Source: Xylocopa sonorina (lineage: Eukaryota; Arthropoda; Insecta; Hymenoptera; Apidae). Taken from it: a stretch of DNA of 64,000 nt. This document shows positions 1-11,120 of the stretch, one piece after another (position 1 is the first letter of the stretch; each line of letters begins with the position of its first letter). The notes under the pieces were generated by a model. The model saw only the letters and a list, made by a program, of their open reading frames with translations, searched no databases and was not told where the DNA came from. The position numbers and the translations under genes were made by a program. The DNA is taken from NCBI RefSeq assembly GCF_050948175.1, contig NW_027490405.1, forward strand, positions 186,001-250,000, given 5' to 3'.

Positions 1-135
1 CGTAGCAATAGATTTCTAATGCATCTTAAAGCGCGATATCGCATCTCATTTCTATGTTTCATGGTAAGATATAATATGAATTGCGAAGTGTCATGTATTC
101 CTCGTCTACACGTCAAATGAATGTAAATGCGACAA

Positions 136-149
136 TTCCTTGCAAGGAA
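136..149. other. TTCC...GGAA dyad (example in array 1)
   Basis: TTCCTTGCAAGGAA is a perfect 14-bp palindrome. Other array-1 monomers keep the arms with a different centre: TTCCTCGCTAGGAA and TTCCTAGCAAGGAA. In array 2 the arms are kept in TTCCTAGCAAGGAA and TTCCTTGAAAGGAA. They are weakened to TTCC/GGAA in the common TTCCTAGCATGGAA. One site falls in nearly every monomer. No binding protein can be named. Confidence 0.7.
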
Positions 150-158
150 ATAGCGTCT

Positions 159-332
159 GCAGATGTCTACGTATCGTAGCAATAGAGTTCTTATGATTCT
201 TATAACGCGATATCGCATCTCATTTCTATGTTTCATGGTAAGATATAACATGATTTGCGAACTGTTATGTATTCCTCGTCTACATTTCAAATGAATGTGA
301 ATGCGACACTTCCTCGCTAGGAAATAGAGTTT
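159..332 (-). repeat. Representative array-1 monomer
   Basis: This is the first complete monomer under the phase used here (GCAGATG start). It shows the shared landmarks in order: CTACGTATCGTAG dyad, GCGATATCGC palindrome (an EcoRV site), TTTCATGGTAAGATATAA, TTGCGAA, CCTCGTCTAC, AAATGAATG, and the TTCC...GGAA dyad at the end. Its length of 174 bp is a typical nucleosome-plus-linker size for eukaryotic satellites. That is a family-level comparison and does not prove function. Confidence 0.9.
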
Positions 333-506
333 GCAGATGTCTACCTATCGTAGCAATAGAGTTCTAATGCTTCTTAAAACGCGATATCGCATCTCATTTC
401 TATGTTTCATGGTAAGATATAATATGATTTGCGAAGCGTCATGTATTCCTCGTCTACACTTCAAATGAATGTAAATGCGACACTTCCTAGCAAGGAAATA
501 GCGTTT

Positions 507-1028
507 GCAGATGTCTATGTATCGAAGCAATAGAGTTCAAATGCTTCTTAAAACGAGATATTGCATCTCATATCTATGTTTCATGATAAGATATAATAAT
601 CCTTGCGAAGTGTTATGCATTTCTCGTCTACGATTCTAATGAAAGTAAATGCGAAACATTCTTGCAAGGAAATAGCGTTTGCAGATGTCTACGTATCGTA
701 GCAATAGAGTTCATATGATTCTTAAAACGCGATATCGCATCTCATTCCTATGTTTCATGGTAAGATATAATATTCATTGCGAAGTGTTATGCATTCCTCG
801 TCTACGATTCAAATGAATTCAAATGCGACACTTCCATGCACGGAAATGGCGTTTGCAGATGTCTACGTATCGTAGCAATAGAGTTCATATGATTCTTAAA
901 ACGCGATATCGCATCTCATTTCTATGTTTCATGAAAAGATATAATATACATTGCGAAGTGTTATGCATTCCTCGTCTACGATTCAAATGAAAGTAAATGC
1001 GACACTTCCTTGCAAGGAAATAACGATT
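507..1028 (-). repeat. Class-B monomer triplet in copy 1
   Basis: Three consecutive monomers differ from the main array-1 type. They have CATTGCGAAG or CCTTGCGAAG instead of GATTTGCGAAG, ATGCATT instead of ATGTATT, and CTACGATTC instead of CTACACTTC. In reverse complement, the ATTCATTGCG form of 681-854 gives the array-2 signature CAATGAAT. They are therefore intermediate between the subfamilies. Confidence 0.82.
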
Positions 1029-2784
1029 GCAGATGTCTACGTATCGTAGCAATAGAGTTCATATGATTCTTAAAACGCTATATCGCATCTCATTTCTATG
1101 TTTCATGGTAAGATATAACATGATTTGCGAAGTGTTATATCTTCCTCGTCTACACTTCAAATGAATGTGAATGCGACACTTCCTCGCTAGGAAATAGCGT
1201 TTGCAGATGTCTACATATCGTAGCAATAGATTTCTAATGCTTCTTAAAACGCGATATCGCATCTCATTTCTATGTTTCATGGTAAGATATAACATGATTT
1301 GCGACGTGTCATGTATTCCTCGTCTACATTTCAAATGAATGTAATTGGGACACTTCCTTGCAAGGAAATAGCGTTTGCAGATGTCTACCTATCGTAGCAA
1401 TAGAGTTCTAATGATTCTTGAAACGCGATATCGCATCTCATTTCTATGTTTCATGGTAAGATATAATATGATTTGCGAAGTGTTATGTATTCCTCGTCTA
1501 CACATCAAATGAATGTGAATGCGATACTTCCTCGCTAGGAAATAGCGTTTGCAGATGTCTACGTATCGTAGCAATAGATTTCTAATGCTTCTTAAAGCGC
1601 GATATCGCATCTCATTTCTATGTTTCATGGTAAGATATAATATGAATTGCGAAGTGTCATGTATTCCCCGTCTACACGTCAAATGAATGTAAATGCGACA
1701 ATTCCTTGCAAGGAAATAGCGTCTGCAGATGTCTACGTATCGTAGCAATAGAGTTCTTATGATTCTTAAAACGCGATATCGCATTTCATTTCCATGTTAC
1801 ATGGTAAGATATAATATGATTCGCGAAGTGTCATGTATTCCTCGTCTACGATTCAAATGAAAGTAAATGTGACACTTCCTTGCAAGGAAATAACGATTGC
1901 AGATGTCTACGTATCGTAGCAATAGAGTTCATATGATTCTTAAAACGCGATATCGCATCTCATTTCTAAGTTTCATGGTGAGATATTACATGATTTGCGA
2001 AGTGTTATGTCTTCCTCGTCTACACTTCAAATGAATGTGAATGCGATACTTCCTCGCTAGGAAATAGCGTTTGCAGATGTCTACGTATCGTAGCAATAGA
2101 TTTCTAATGCTTCTTAAAGCGCGATATCGCATCTCATTTCTATGTTTCATGGTAAGATATAATATGAATTGCGAAGTGTCATGTATTCCTCGTCTACACG
2201 TCAAATGAATGTAAATGCGACAATTCCTTGCAAGGAAATAGCGTCTGCAGATGTCTACGTATCGTAGCAATAGAGTTCTTATGATTCTTAAAACGCGATA
2301 TCGCATCTCATTTCCATGTTTCATGGTAAGATATAATATGATTTGCGAAGTGTCATGTATTCCCCGTCTACACTTCAAATGAATGTAAATGCGACACTTC
2401 CTTGCAAAGAAATAGCGTCTGCAGATGTCTACGTATCGTAGCAATAGATATCTAATGCTTCTTAAAACGGGATATCGCATCTCATTACTATGTTTCATGG
2501 TAAGATATTATATAATTTGCGAAGTGTTATCTATTCCTCTCCTACACTTCAAATGAATGTAAATGTGACACTTCCTTGCAAGGAAATAGCATTTGCAGAT
2601 CTCTACGTATCGTAGCAATAGAGTTCTTGTGATTCTTAAAACGCGATATCGCATCTCATTTCTATGTTTCATGGTAAGGTATAATATGATTTGCGAAGAG
2701 TTATGCATTCCTCGTCTACAATTCAAATGAATGTAAATGCGACACTTCCTAGCAAGGAAATAGCGTTTGCAGATGTCTACGTAT

Positions 2785-5290
2785 CGTAGCAATAGATTTC
2801 TAATGCTTCTTAAAGCGCGATATCGCATCTCATTTCTATGTTTCATGGTAAGATATAATATGAATTGCGAAGTGTCATGTATTCCTCGTCTACACGTCAA
2901 ATGAATGTAAATGCGACAATTCCTTGCAAGGAAATAGCGTCTGCAGATGTCTACGTATCGTAGCAATAGAGTTCTTATGATTCTTAAAACGCGATATCGC
3001 ATCTCATTTCTATGTTTCATGGTAAGATATAACATGATTTGCGAAGTGTTATGTATTCCTCGTCTACATTTCAAATGAATGTGAATGCGACACTTCCTCG
3101 CTAGGAAATAGAGTTTGCAGATGTCTACCTATCGTAGCAATAGAGTTCTAATGCTTCTTAAAACGCGATATCGCATCTCATTTCTATGTTTCATGGTAAG
3201 ATATAATATGATTTGCGAAGTGTCATGTATTCCTCGTCTACACTTCAAATGAATGTAAATGCGACACTTCCTAGCAAGGAAATAGCGTTTGCAGATGTCT
3301 ATGTATCGAAGCAATAGAGTTCAAATGCTTCTTAAAACGAGATATTGCATCTCATATCTATGTTTCATGATAAGATATAATAATCCTTGCGAAGTGTTAT
3401 GCATTTCTCGTCTACGATTCTAATGAAAGTAAATGCGTAACATTCTTGCAAGGAAATAGCGTTTGCAGATGTCTACGTATCGTAGCAATAGAATTCATAT
3501 GATTCTTAAAACGCGATATCGCATCTCATTCCTATGTTTCATGGTAAGATATAATATTCATTGCGAAGTGTTATGCATTCCTCGTCTACGATTCAAATGA
3601 ATTCAAATGCGACACTTCCATGCAAGGAAATGGCGTTTGCAGATGTCTACGTATCGTAGCAATAGAGTTCATATGATTCTTAAAACGCGATATCGCATCT
3701 CATTTCTATGTTTCATGAAAAGATATAATATACATTGCGAAGTGTTATGCATTCCTCGTCTACGATTCAAATGAAAGTAAATGCGACACTTCCTTGCAAG
3801 GAAATAACGATTGCAGATGTCTACGTATCGTAGCAATAGAGTTCATATGATTCTTAAAACGCTATATCGCATCTCATTTCTATGTTTCATGGTAAGATAT
3901 AACATGATTTGCGAAGTGTTATATCTTCCTCGTCTACACTTCAAATGAATGTGAATGCGACACTTCCTCGCTAGGAAATAGCGTTTGCAGATGTCTACAT
4001 ATCGTAGCAATAGATTTCTAATGCTTCTTAAAAAGCGATATCGCATCTCATTTCTATGTTTCATGGTAAGATATAACATGATTTGCGACGTGTCATGTAT
4101 TCCTCGTCTACATTTCAAATGAATGTAATTGGGACACTTCCTTGCAAGGAAATAGCGTTTGCAGATGTCTACCTATCGTAGCAATAGAGTTCTAATGATT
4201 CTTGAAACGCGATATCGCATCTCATTTCTATGTTTCATGGTAAGATATAATATGATTTGCGAAGTGTTATGTATTCCTCGTCTACACATCAAATGAATGT
4301 GAATGCGATACTTCCTCGCTAGGAAATAGCGTTTGCAGATGTCTACGTATCGTAGCAATAGATTTCTAATGCTTCTTAAAGCGCGATATCGCATCTCATT
4401 TCTATGTTTCATGGTAAGATATAATATGAATTGCGAAGTGTCATGTATTCCCCGTCTACACGTCAAATGAATGTAAATGCGACAATTCCTTGCAAGGAAA
4501 TAGCGTCTGCAGATGTCTACGTATCGTAGCAATAGAGTTCTTATGATTCTTAAAACGCGATATCGCATTTCATTTCCATGTTACATGGTAAGATATAATA
4601 TGATTCGCGAAGTGTCATGTATTCCTCGTCTACGATTCAAATGAAAGTAAATGTGACACTTCCTTGCAAGGAAATAACGATTGCAGATGTCTACGTATCG
4701 TAGCAATAGAGTTCATATGATTCTTAAAACGCGATATCGCATCTCATTTCTAAGTTTCATGGTGAGATATTACATGATTTGCGAAGTGTTATGTCTTCCT
4801 CGTCTACACTTCAAATGAATGTGAATGCGATACTTCCTCGCTAGGAAATAGCGTTTGCAGATGTCTACGTATCGTAGCAATAGATTTCTAATGCTTCTTA
4901 AAGCGCGATATCGCATCTCATTTCTATGTTTCATGGTAAGATATAATATGAATTGCGAAGTGTCATGTATTCCTCGTCTACACGTCAAATGAATGTAAAT
5001 GCGACAATTGCTTGCAAGGAAATAGCGTCTGCAGATGTCTACGTATCGTAGCAACAGAGTTCTTATGATTCTTAAAACGCGATATCGCATCTCATTTCCA
5101 TGTTTCATGGTAAGATATAATATGATTTGCGAAGTGTCATGTATTCCTCGTCTACACTTCAAATGAATGTAAATGCGACACTTCCTTGCAAAGAAATAGC
5201 GTCTGCAGATGTCTACGTATCGTAGCAATAGATATCTAATGCTTCTTAGAACGCGATATCGCATCTCATTACTATGTTTCATGGTAAGAT
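2785..5290 (-). repeat. 16-monomer higher-order unit, copy 2 (3' incomplete)
   Basis: It matches copy 1 at offset 2784 until about 5290. There copy 1 has AGATATTATATAATTTG (about 2506) but copy 2 has the ordinary AGATATAATATGATTTG. About 14.4 of the 16 monomers are retained. The edge is approximate because all monomers resemble each other. Confidence 0.88.
3291..3812 (-). repeat. Class-B monomer triplet in copy 2
   Basis: Same three class-B monomers as 507-1028, displaced by 2784 bp. Small differences include GCGTAACATTC where copy 1 has GCGAAACATTC. Confidence 0.82.
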
Positions 5291-5599
5291 ATAATATGAT
5301 TTGCGAAGTGTCATGTATTCCTCGTCTACACTTCAAATGAATGTAAATGCGACATTTAATTGCAAGGAAATAGCGTTTGCAAATGTCTACCTATCGCAGC
5401 AATAGTGTTCTAATGCTTCTTAAAACGCGATATCGCATCTCATTTCTATGTTTCATGGTAAGATATAATATGATTTGCGAAGTGTTATATATTCCTCGTC
5501 TACACTTCAAATGAATGTAAATGCGACACTTCCTTGCTAGGAAATAGCGTCTGCAGATGTCTAGGCATCATAGCGATAGTGTTCTAATGCTTCTTAAAA
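5291..5599 (-). repeat. Interposed satellite monomers outside the 16-mer order
   Basis: About two monomers between copies 2 and 3 have no close partner in the 16-mer unit. They carry private variants such as GACATTTAATTGC near 5352, CTATCGCAGCAATAGTG near 5391 and GGCATCATAGCGATAG near 5564. They stay in the 174-bp register. They may be left over from an unequal exchange or come from a unit type not otherwise present here. Confidence 0.75.
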
Positions 5600-6589
5600 C
5601 GCGTTATCGCATCTCATTTCTATGTTTCATGGTAAGATATAATATGATTTGCGAAGTGTTATGTATTCCTCGTCTACACTTCAAATGAATGTGAATGCGA
5701 CACTTCCTCGCTAGGAAATAGAGTTTGCAGATGTCTACCTATCGTAGCAATAGAGTTCTAATGCCTCTTAAAACGCGAGATCGCATCTCATTTCTATGTT
5801 TCATGGTGAGATATAATATGATTTGCGAAGTGTTATATATTCCTCGTCTACAATTCAATTGAATGTAAATGCGACACTTCCTTGCATGGAAATAGCGTTT
5901 GCAGATGTCTACGTGTCCAAGCAATAGAGTTCAAATGCTTCTTAAAACGAGATATTGCATCTCACATCTATGTTTCATGATGAGATATAATATTCCTTGC
6001 GAAGTGTTATGCATGTCTCGTCTACGATTCAAATGAAAGTAAATGCGTAATTTCCTTGCAAGGTAATAGCGTTTGCAGATGTCTACGTATCGTAGCAATA
6101 GAGTTCATATGATTCTTAAAACGCGATATCGCATCTCATTCCTATGTTTCATGGTAAGATATAATATTCATTGCGAACTGTTATGCATTCCTCGTCTACG
6201 ATTCAAATGAATTCAAATGCGACACTTCCATGCAAGGAAATGGCGTTTGCAGATGTCTACGTATCGTAGCAATAGAGTTCATATGATTCTTAAAACGCGA
6301 TATCGCATCTCATTTCTATGTTTCATGAAAAGATATAATATTCATTGCGAAGTGTTATGCATTCCTCGTCTACGATTCAAATGAAAGTAAATGCGACACT
6401 TCCTTGCAAGGAAATAACGATTGCAGATGTCTACGTATCGTAGCAATAGAGTTCATATGATTCTTAAAACGCGATATCGCATCTCAATTCTATGTTTCAT
6501 GGTAAGATATAACATGATTTGCGAAGTGTTATATCTTCCTCGTCTACACTTCAAATGAATGTGAATGCGATGCATCCTCGCTAGGAAAT
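5600..6589 (-). repeat. Partial higher-order unit, copy 3 (more diverged)
   Basis: This block aligns with 2990-3979 of copy 2 at offset 2610 (15 x 174), so the register against the 16-mer has slipped by one monomer. It is less similar than copies 1, 2 and 4. Private changes include GCCTCTTAAAACGCGAG near 5763, GTGTCCAAGC near 5911 and GCGATGCATCC near 6567. It covers unit positions of roughly 206-1195. Confidence 0.8.
5901..6422 (-). repeat. Class-B monomer triplet in copy 3
   Basis: Same triplet, displaced by 2610 bp from the copy-2 triplet. It is more diverged; ATATTCCTTGCG replaces ATAATCCTTGCG. Confidence 0.8.
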
Positions 6590-8717
6590 AGCGTTTGCAG
6601 ATGTCTACGTATCGTAGCAATAGATTTCTAGTGCTTCTTAAAGCGCGATATCTCATCTCATTTCTATGTTTCGTGGTAAGATATAATATGATTTGCGAAG
6701 TGTCATGTATTCCACGTCTACACGTCAAATGAATGTAAATGCGACAATTCCTTGCAAGGAAATAGCGTCTGCAGATGTCTACGTATCGTAGCAATAGAGT
6801 TCTTATGATTCTTAAAACGCGATATCGAATCTCATTTCTATGTTTCATGGTAAGATATAACATGATTTGCGAAGTGTCATGTATTCCTCGTCTACACTTC
6901 AAATGAATGTAAATGCGACATTTCGTTGCTAGGAAATAGCGTCTGCAGATGTCTAGGTATCGTAGCAATAGAGTTCTAATGCTTCTTAAAACGCGATATC
7001 GCATCTCATTTCTATGTTTCATGGTAAGATATTATATAATTTGCGAAGTGTTATCTATTCCTCTCCTACACTTCAAATGAATGTAAATGTGACACTTCCT
7101 TGCAAGGAAATAGCATTTGCAGATCTCTACGTATCGTAGCAATAGAGTTCTTGTGATTCTTAAAACGCGATATCGCATCTCATTTCTATGTTTCATGGTA
7201 AGGTATAATATGATTTGCGAAGAGTTATGCATTCCTCGTCTACAATTCAAATGAATGTAAATGCGACACTTCCTAGCAAGGAAATAGCGTTTGCAGATGT
7301 CTACGTATCGTAGCAATAGATTTCTAATGCTTCTTAAAGCGCGATATCGCATCTCATTTCTATGTTTCATGGTAAGATATAATATGAATTGCGAAGTGTC
7401 ATGTATTCCTCGTCTACACGTCAAATGAATGTAAATGCGACAATTCCTTGCAAGGAAATAGCGTCTGCAGATGTCTACGTATCGTAGCAATAGAGTTCTT
7501 ATGATTCTTAAAACGCGATATCGCATCTCATTTCTATGTTTCATGGTAAGATATAACATGATTTGCGAAGTGTTATGTATTCCTCGTCTACACTTCAAAT
7601 GAATGTGAATGCGACACTTCCTCGCTAGGAAATAGAGTTTGCAGATGTCTACCTATCGTAGCAATAGAGTTCTAATGCTTCTTAAAACGCGATATCGCAT
7701 CTCATTTCTATGTTTCATGGTAAGATATAATATGATTTGCGAAGTGTCATGTATTCCTCGTCCACACTTCAAATGAATGTAAATGCGACACTTCCTAGCA
7801 AGGAAATAGCGTTTGCAGATGTCTATGTATCGAAGCAATAGAGTTCAAATGCTTCTTAAAACGAGATATTGCATCTCATATCTATGTTTCATGATAAGAT
7901 ATAATAATCCTTGCGAAGTGTTATGCATTTCTCGTCTACGATTCTAATGAAAGTAAATGCGAAACATTCTTGCAAGGAAATAGCGTTTGCAGATGTCTAC
8001 GTATCGTAGCAATAGAGTTCATATGATTCTTAAAACGCGATATCGCATCTCATTCCTATGTTTCATGGTAAGATATAATATTCATTGCGAAGTGTTATGC
8101 ATTCCTCGTCTACGATTCAAATGAATTCAAATGCGAGATTTCCATGCAAGGAAATGGCGTTTGCAGATGTCTACGTATCGTAGCAATAGAGTTCATATGA
8201 TTCTTAAAACGCGATATCGCATCTCATTTCTATGTTTCATGAAAAGATATAATATACATTGCGAAGTGTTATGCATTCCTCGTCTACGATTCAAATGAAA
8301 GTAAATGCGACACTTCCTTGCAAGGAAATAACGATTGCAGATGTCTACGTATCGTAGCAATAGAGTTCATATGATTCTTAAAACGCTATATCGCATCTCA
8401 TTTCTATGTTTCATGGTAAGATATAACATGATTTGCGAAGGGTTATATCTTCCTCGTCTACACTTCAAATGAATGTGAATGCGACACTTCCTCGCTAGGA
8501 AATAGCGTTTGCAGATGTCTACATATCGTAGCAATAGATTTCTAATGCTTCTTAAAACGCGATATCGCATCTCATTTCTATGTTTCATGGTAAGATATAA
8601 CATGATTTGCGACGTGTCATGTATTCCTCGTCTACATTTCAAATGAATGTAATTGGGACACTTCCTTGCAAGGAAATAGCGTTTGCAGATGTCTACCTAT
8701 CGTAGCAATAGAGTTCA
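6590..8717 (-). repeat. Partial higher-order unit, copy 4
   Basis: This block aligns with 2066-4193 at offset 4524 (26 x 174). It therefore crosses the copy 1/copy 2 boundary and contains the end of one unit and the start of the next. It shares the rare AGATATTATATAATTTG (near 7030 and 2506) and GTAATTGGG (near 8648 and 4124). The first 430 bp are more diverged than the rest. Similarity stops near 8717, where GAGTTCAAATGC replaces GAGTTCTAATGATT. Confidence 0.85.
7815..8336 (-). repeat. Class-B monomer triplet in copy 4
   Basis: Same triplet, displaced by 4524 bp from the copy-2 triplet. It is nearly identical to copies 1 and 2. Confidence 0.82.
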
Positions 8718-9478
8718 AATGCTTCTTAAATCGCGATATCGCATCTCATTTCAATGTTTCATGGTAAGATATAATATGATTTGCGAAGTGTCATGTATTC
8801 CTCGTCTACACTTCAAATGAATGTAAATGCGACACTTCCTTGCTAGGAAATACCGTCTGCAGATGTCTAGGTATCGTAGCAATAGAGTTCTAATGCTTCT
8901 TAAAACGAGATATTGCATCTCATATCTATGTTTCATGATAAGATATAATATTTATTGCGAAGTGTTATGCATTCCTCGTCTACGATTCAAATGAAAGTAA
9001 ATGCGACACTTCCTTGCAAGGAAATAGCGTCTGCAGATGTCTACGTATCGTAGCAATAGATTTCTAGTGCTTCTTAAAACGCGACATCGCATCTCATTTC
9101 TATGTTTCATGGTAAGATATAATATGATTTGCGAAGTGTTTTGTATTCCTCGTCTACACTTCAAATGAATGTAAATGCCACACTTCCTTGCAAGGAAGTA
9201 GAGTTTGCAGATGTCTACGCATCGAAGCAATAGAATTCAAATGCTTCTTAAATCGAGATATTGCATCTCATATCTATGTTTCATGATAAGATATAATAAT
9301 CCTTGCGAAGTGTTATGCATTTCTCATCTACGATTCAAATGAAAGTAAATGCGAAACTTCCTTGCAAAGAAATAGCGTTTGCAGATGTCTACGTGTCGTA
9401 GCAATAGATTTCTAGTGCTTCTTAAAACGCGACATCGCATCTCATTTCTATGTTTCATGGTAAGATATAATATGATTT
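8718..9478 (-). repeat. Mixed tail of array 1, ending in a truncated dimer repeat
   Basis: These last monomers before the inversion do not follow the 16-mer order. Two are class-B types (8859-9032 and 9207-9380). The monomer at 9033-9206 and the 98-bp partial monomer 9381-9478 share an unusual run (ATTTCTAGTGC followed by AAAACGCGACATCGC) at an offset of 348 bp. This looks like a two-monomer duplication whose second copy was cut at the inversion point. Confidence 0.8.
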
Positions 9479-9488
9479 CTGGAAACGC
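9471..9488. other. Orientation-switch junction between arrays 1 and 2
   Basis: The left side reads TATGATTT, ending at 9478; an array-1 monomer would continue GCGAAGTG. The right side reads CTGGAAACGC from 9479, which is array-2 orientation sequence normally preceded by GACAT. At most 1 bp (T) is shared at the join. In array-1 phase, the left monomer stops after base 98 and the right one starts at base 4 reading backwards. The join is therefore not symmetrical and leaves no perfect palindrome at the breakpoint. Both sides keep their own 174-bp register right up to the join. It could be a real inversion or an assembly join. Confidence 0.93.
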
Positions 9489-10544
9489 TATTTCCTAGGA
9501 TGGAAGTGTCGCATTTACATTCTTTTGAATTGAATACGAGGTATACATAACACTGCACAATGAATATTATATCTTATCATGAAACATAGAAATGCGATGC
9601 GATATCGCGTTTTAAGAAGCATTGGAACCCTATTGCTATGATACGTAGACATCTCCAAACGCTATTTCGTAGCAAAGAAGTGTCGCATTTACATTCATTT
9701 GAAGTGAATACGAAGTAGACATAACAATCCACAATGAATATTATCTCTTACCATGAAACATAGGAATGAGATGCGATATCGCAGTTTAAGAAGAATTAGA
9801 ACTCTATTGCTTCAATATGTAGACATCTGGAAACGCTATTTCCTAGCAAGAATGTGTCGCATTTACATTCATTTGAAGTGTAGACGAGGAATACGTAACA
9901 CTTCGCAATGAATATTATATCTTATCACGGAACATGGAAATGAGATGCGATATAGCGTTGTAAGAAGCATTAGAACTCTATTGCTTCGATGCGTAGACAC
10001 CTGCAAACGCTACTTCCTAGCAAGGAAGTGTCGCATTTACATTCGTTTGAAGTGTAGACGAAGAATACTTAACACTTCGCAATGAATATTATATCTTATC
10101 ATGAGACATAGAAATGAGATGCTATATTGCGTTTTAAGAAGCACTAGAACTCTATTGCTTCGATACGTAGAAATCTGCAAACGCTATTTCCTAGCATGTA
10201 AGTGTCGCGTTTACATTCTTTTGATGTGAATACGAGGTATACATGACACTTCGCAATGAATATTATATCTTATCATGAAACATAGAAATGCGATTCGACA
10301 TCTCGTTTTAAGATGTATTAGATCTCTATTATGTCCATACGTAGTCGTCTGGAAACGCAATTTCCTAGCAAGGAAGTGTCGCACTTACATCCTTTTGAAG
10401 TGGATACGAAGTATACATAACACTTCGCACTGAATATTATATCTTATCATGAAACATAGAAATGAGATGCGGCATCTCGTTTTAAGAAGCATTAGAACTC
10501 TATTGCTGCGATACGTAGACATCTGCAAATGCTATTTCCTAGCA
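9479..10544 (+). repeat. Junction-proximal heterogeneous monomers
   Basis: The first six monomers after the inversion are more varied than those farther in. Two of them, near 9876 and 10048, carry the array-1 motif TGTAGACGA together with array-2 CAATGAATATT, so they are hybrids. Others have private variants such as GTAGACATAACAATCC near 9715 and CTTCAATATGTAG near 9810. All are 174 bp. Confidence 0.85.
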
Positions 10545-11100
10545 TGTAAGTGTCGCATTTACATTCTTTTGAAGTGAATACGAGGTATACATGACACTTC
10601 GCAATGAATATTATATCTTACCATGAAACATAGAAGTGAGATGCGATATCGCGTTCTAAGAAGCATTAGAACTCTATTGCTACGATACGTAGACATCTGC
10701 AAACGCTATTTCCTAGCATGGAAGTGACTTATTTACGTTCTTTTGAAGTGAATACGAGGTATACATGACACTTCGCAATGAATATTATATCTTATCATGA
10801 AACATAGAAGTGAGATGCGATATCGCGTTCTAAGAAGCATTAGAAATCTATTGCTACGATACGTAGACATATGGAAACGTTATTCCCTAGCATGGAAGTG
10901 TCGCACTTACATTCTTTTGAAGTGAATACGAGATATACATGACACTTCGCAATGAATATTATATGTTATCATGAAACATTGGTGTGAGATTCGATATCGC
11001 GTTTTAAGAAGCATTAGAACTCTATTGCTACGATACCTAGACATCTGCAAACGCTATTTCCTAGCATGGATGTGTCGCATTTACATTCTTTTGAAGTGAA

Positions 11101-11120
11101 TACGATGTGTAACAACACTT
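11101..11120 (+). other. 1-bp deletion in a monomer
   Basis: GATGTGTAACAACACTT here against GATGTGTACATAACACTT in related monomers (for example near 37026). The landmark phase changes by -1 at this point. Confidence 0.8.

Larger units (their letters stand above)
1..2784 (-). repeat. 16-monomer higher-order unit, copy 1
   Basis: Base 1 onward reappears at base 2785 onward (offset 2784 = 16 x 174). Individual variants reappear in the same order. Examples are the monomer with AATAATCC near 595 and again near 3379, and the odd GTAATTGGG near 1340 and 4124. By eye about a dozen substitutions separate the first 2.5 kb of the two copies. This is a classic higher-order repeat: monomers inside a unit differ by many bases, while units are almost identical. 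Confidence 0.92.
1..9478 (-). repeat. 174-bp satellite, array 1 (reverse orientation)
   Basis: This is a head-to-tail tandem array. The landmark GCAGATGTCTAC starts at 159, 333, 507, 681, 855 and so on to 9381. 9381-159 is exactly 53 x 174, so there is no net length change over 53 monomers. A partial monomer (1-158) opens the window and a 98-bp partial (9381-9478) ends the array. Strand is a convention: array 2 is called plus, and array 1 is its reverse complement. Read in array-2 orientation, array 1 is recognised by TGTAGACGAGGAATAC, CAAATCATATT, CATTCATTTG and TTACCATG. Array 2 instead has TGAATACGAGGTATAC, CAATGAATATT, CATTCTTTTG and TTATCATG. The array contains no gene. Its function is unknown; structural heterochromatin or a centromere is the likeliest role. 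Confidence 0.97.

Noticed and set aside
345..9230. Open frames of 61-188 codons on the minus strand of array 1 (KHRNEMRYRVLRSIRTLLLRY-like proteins)
   Set aside because: They are the same 58-residue translation of the satellite monomer. Starts and stops move with single substitutions, and the product is lysine/arginine-rich with no domain. The length being divisible by three explains the open frame.
9471..9488. Perfect palindrome or hairpin centre at the inversion
   Set aside because: The two sides stop at different monomer positions (base 98 and base 4), so the join itself is not self-complementary.
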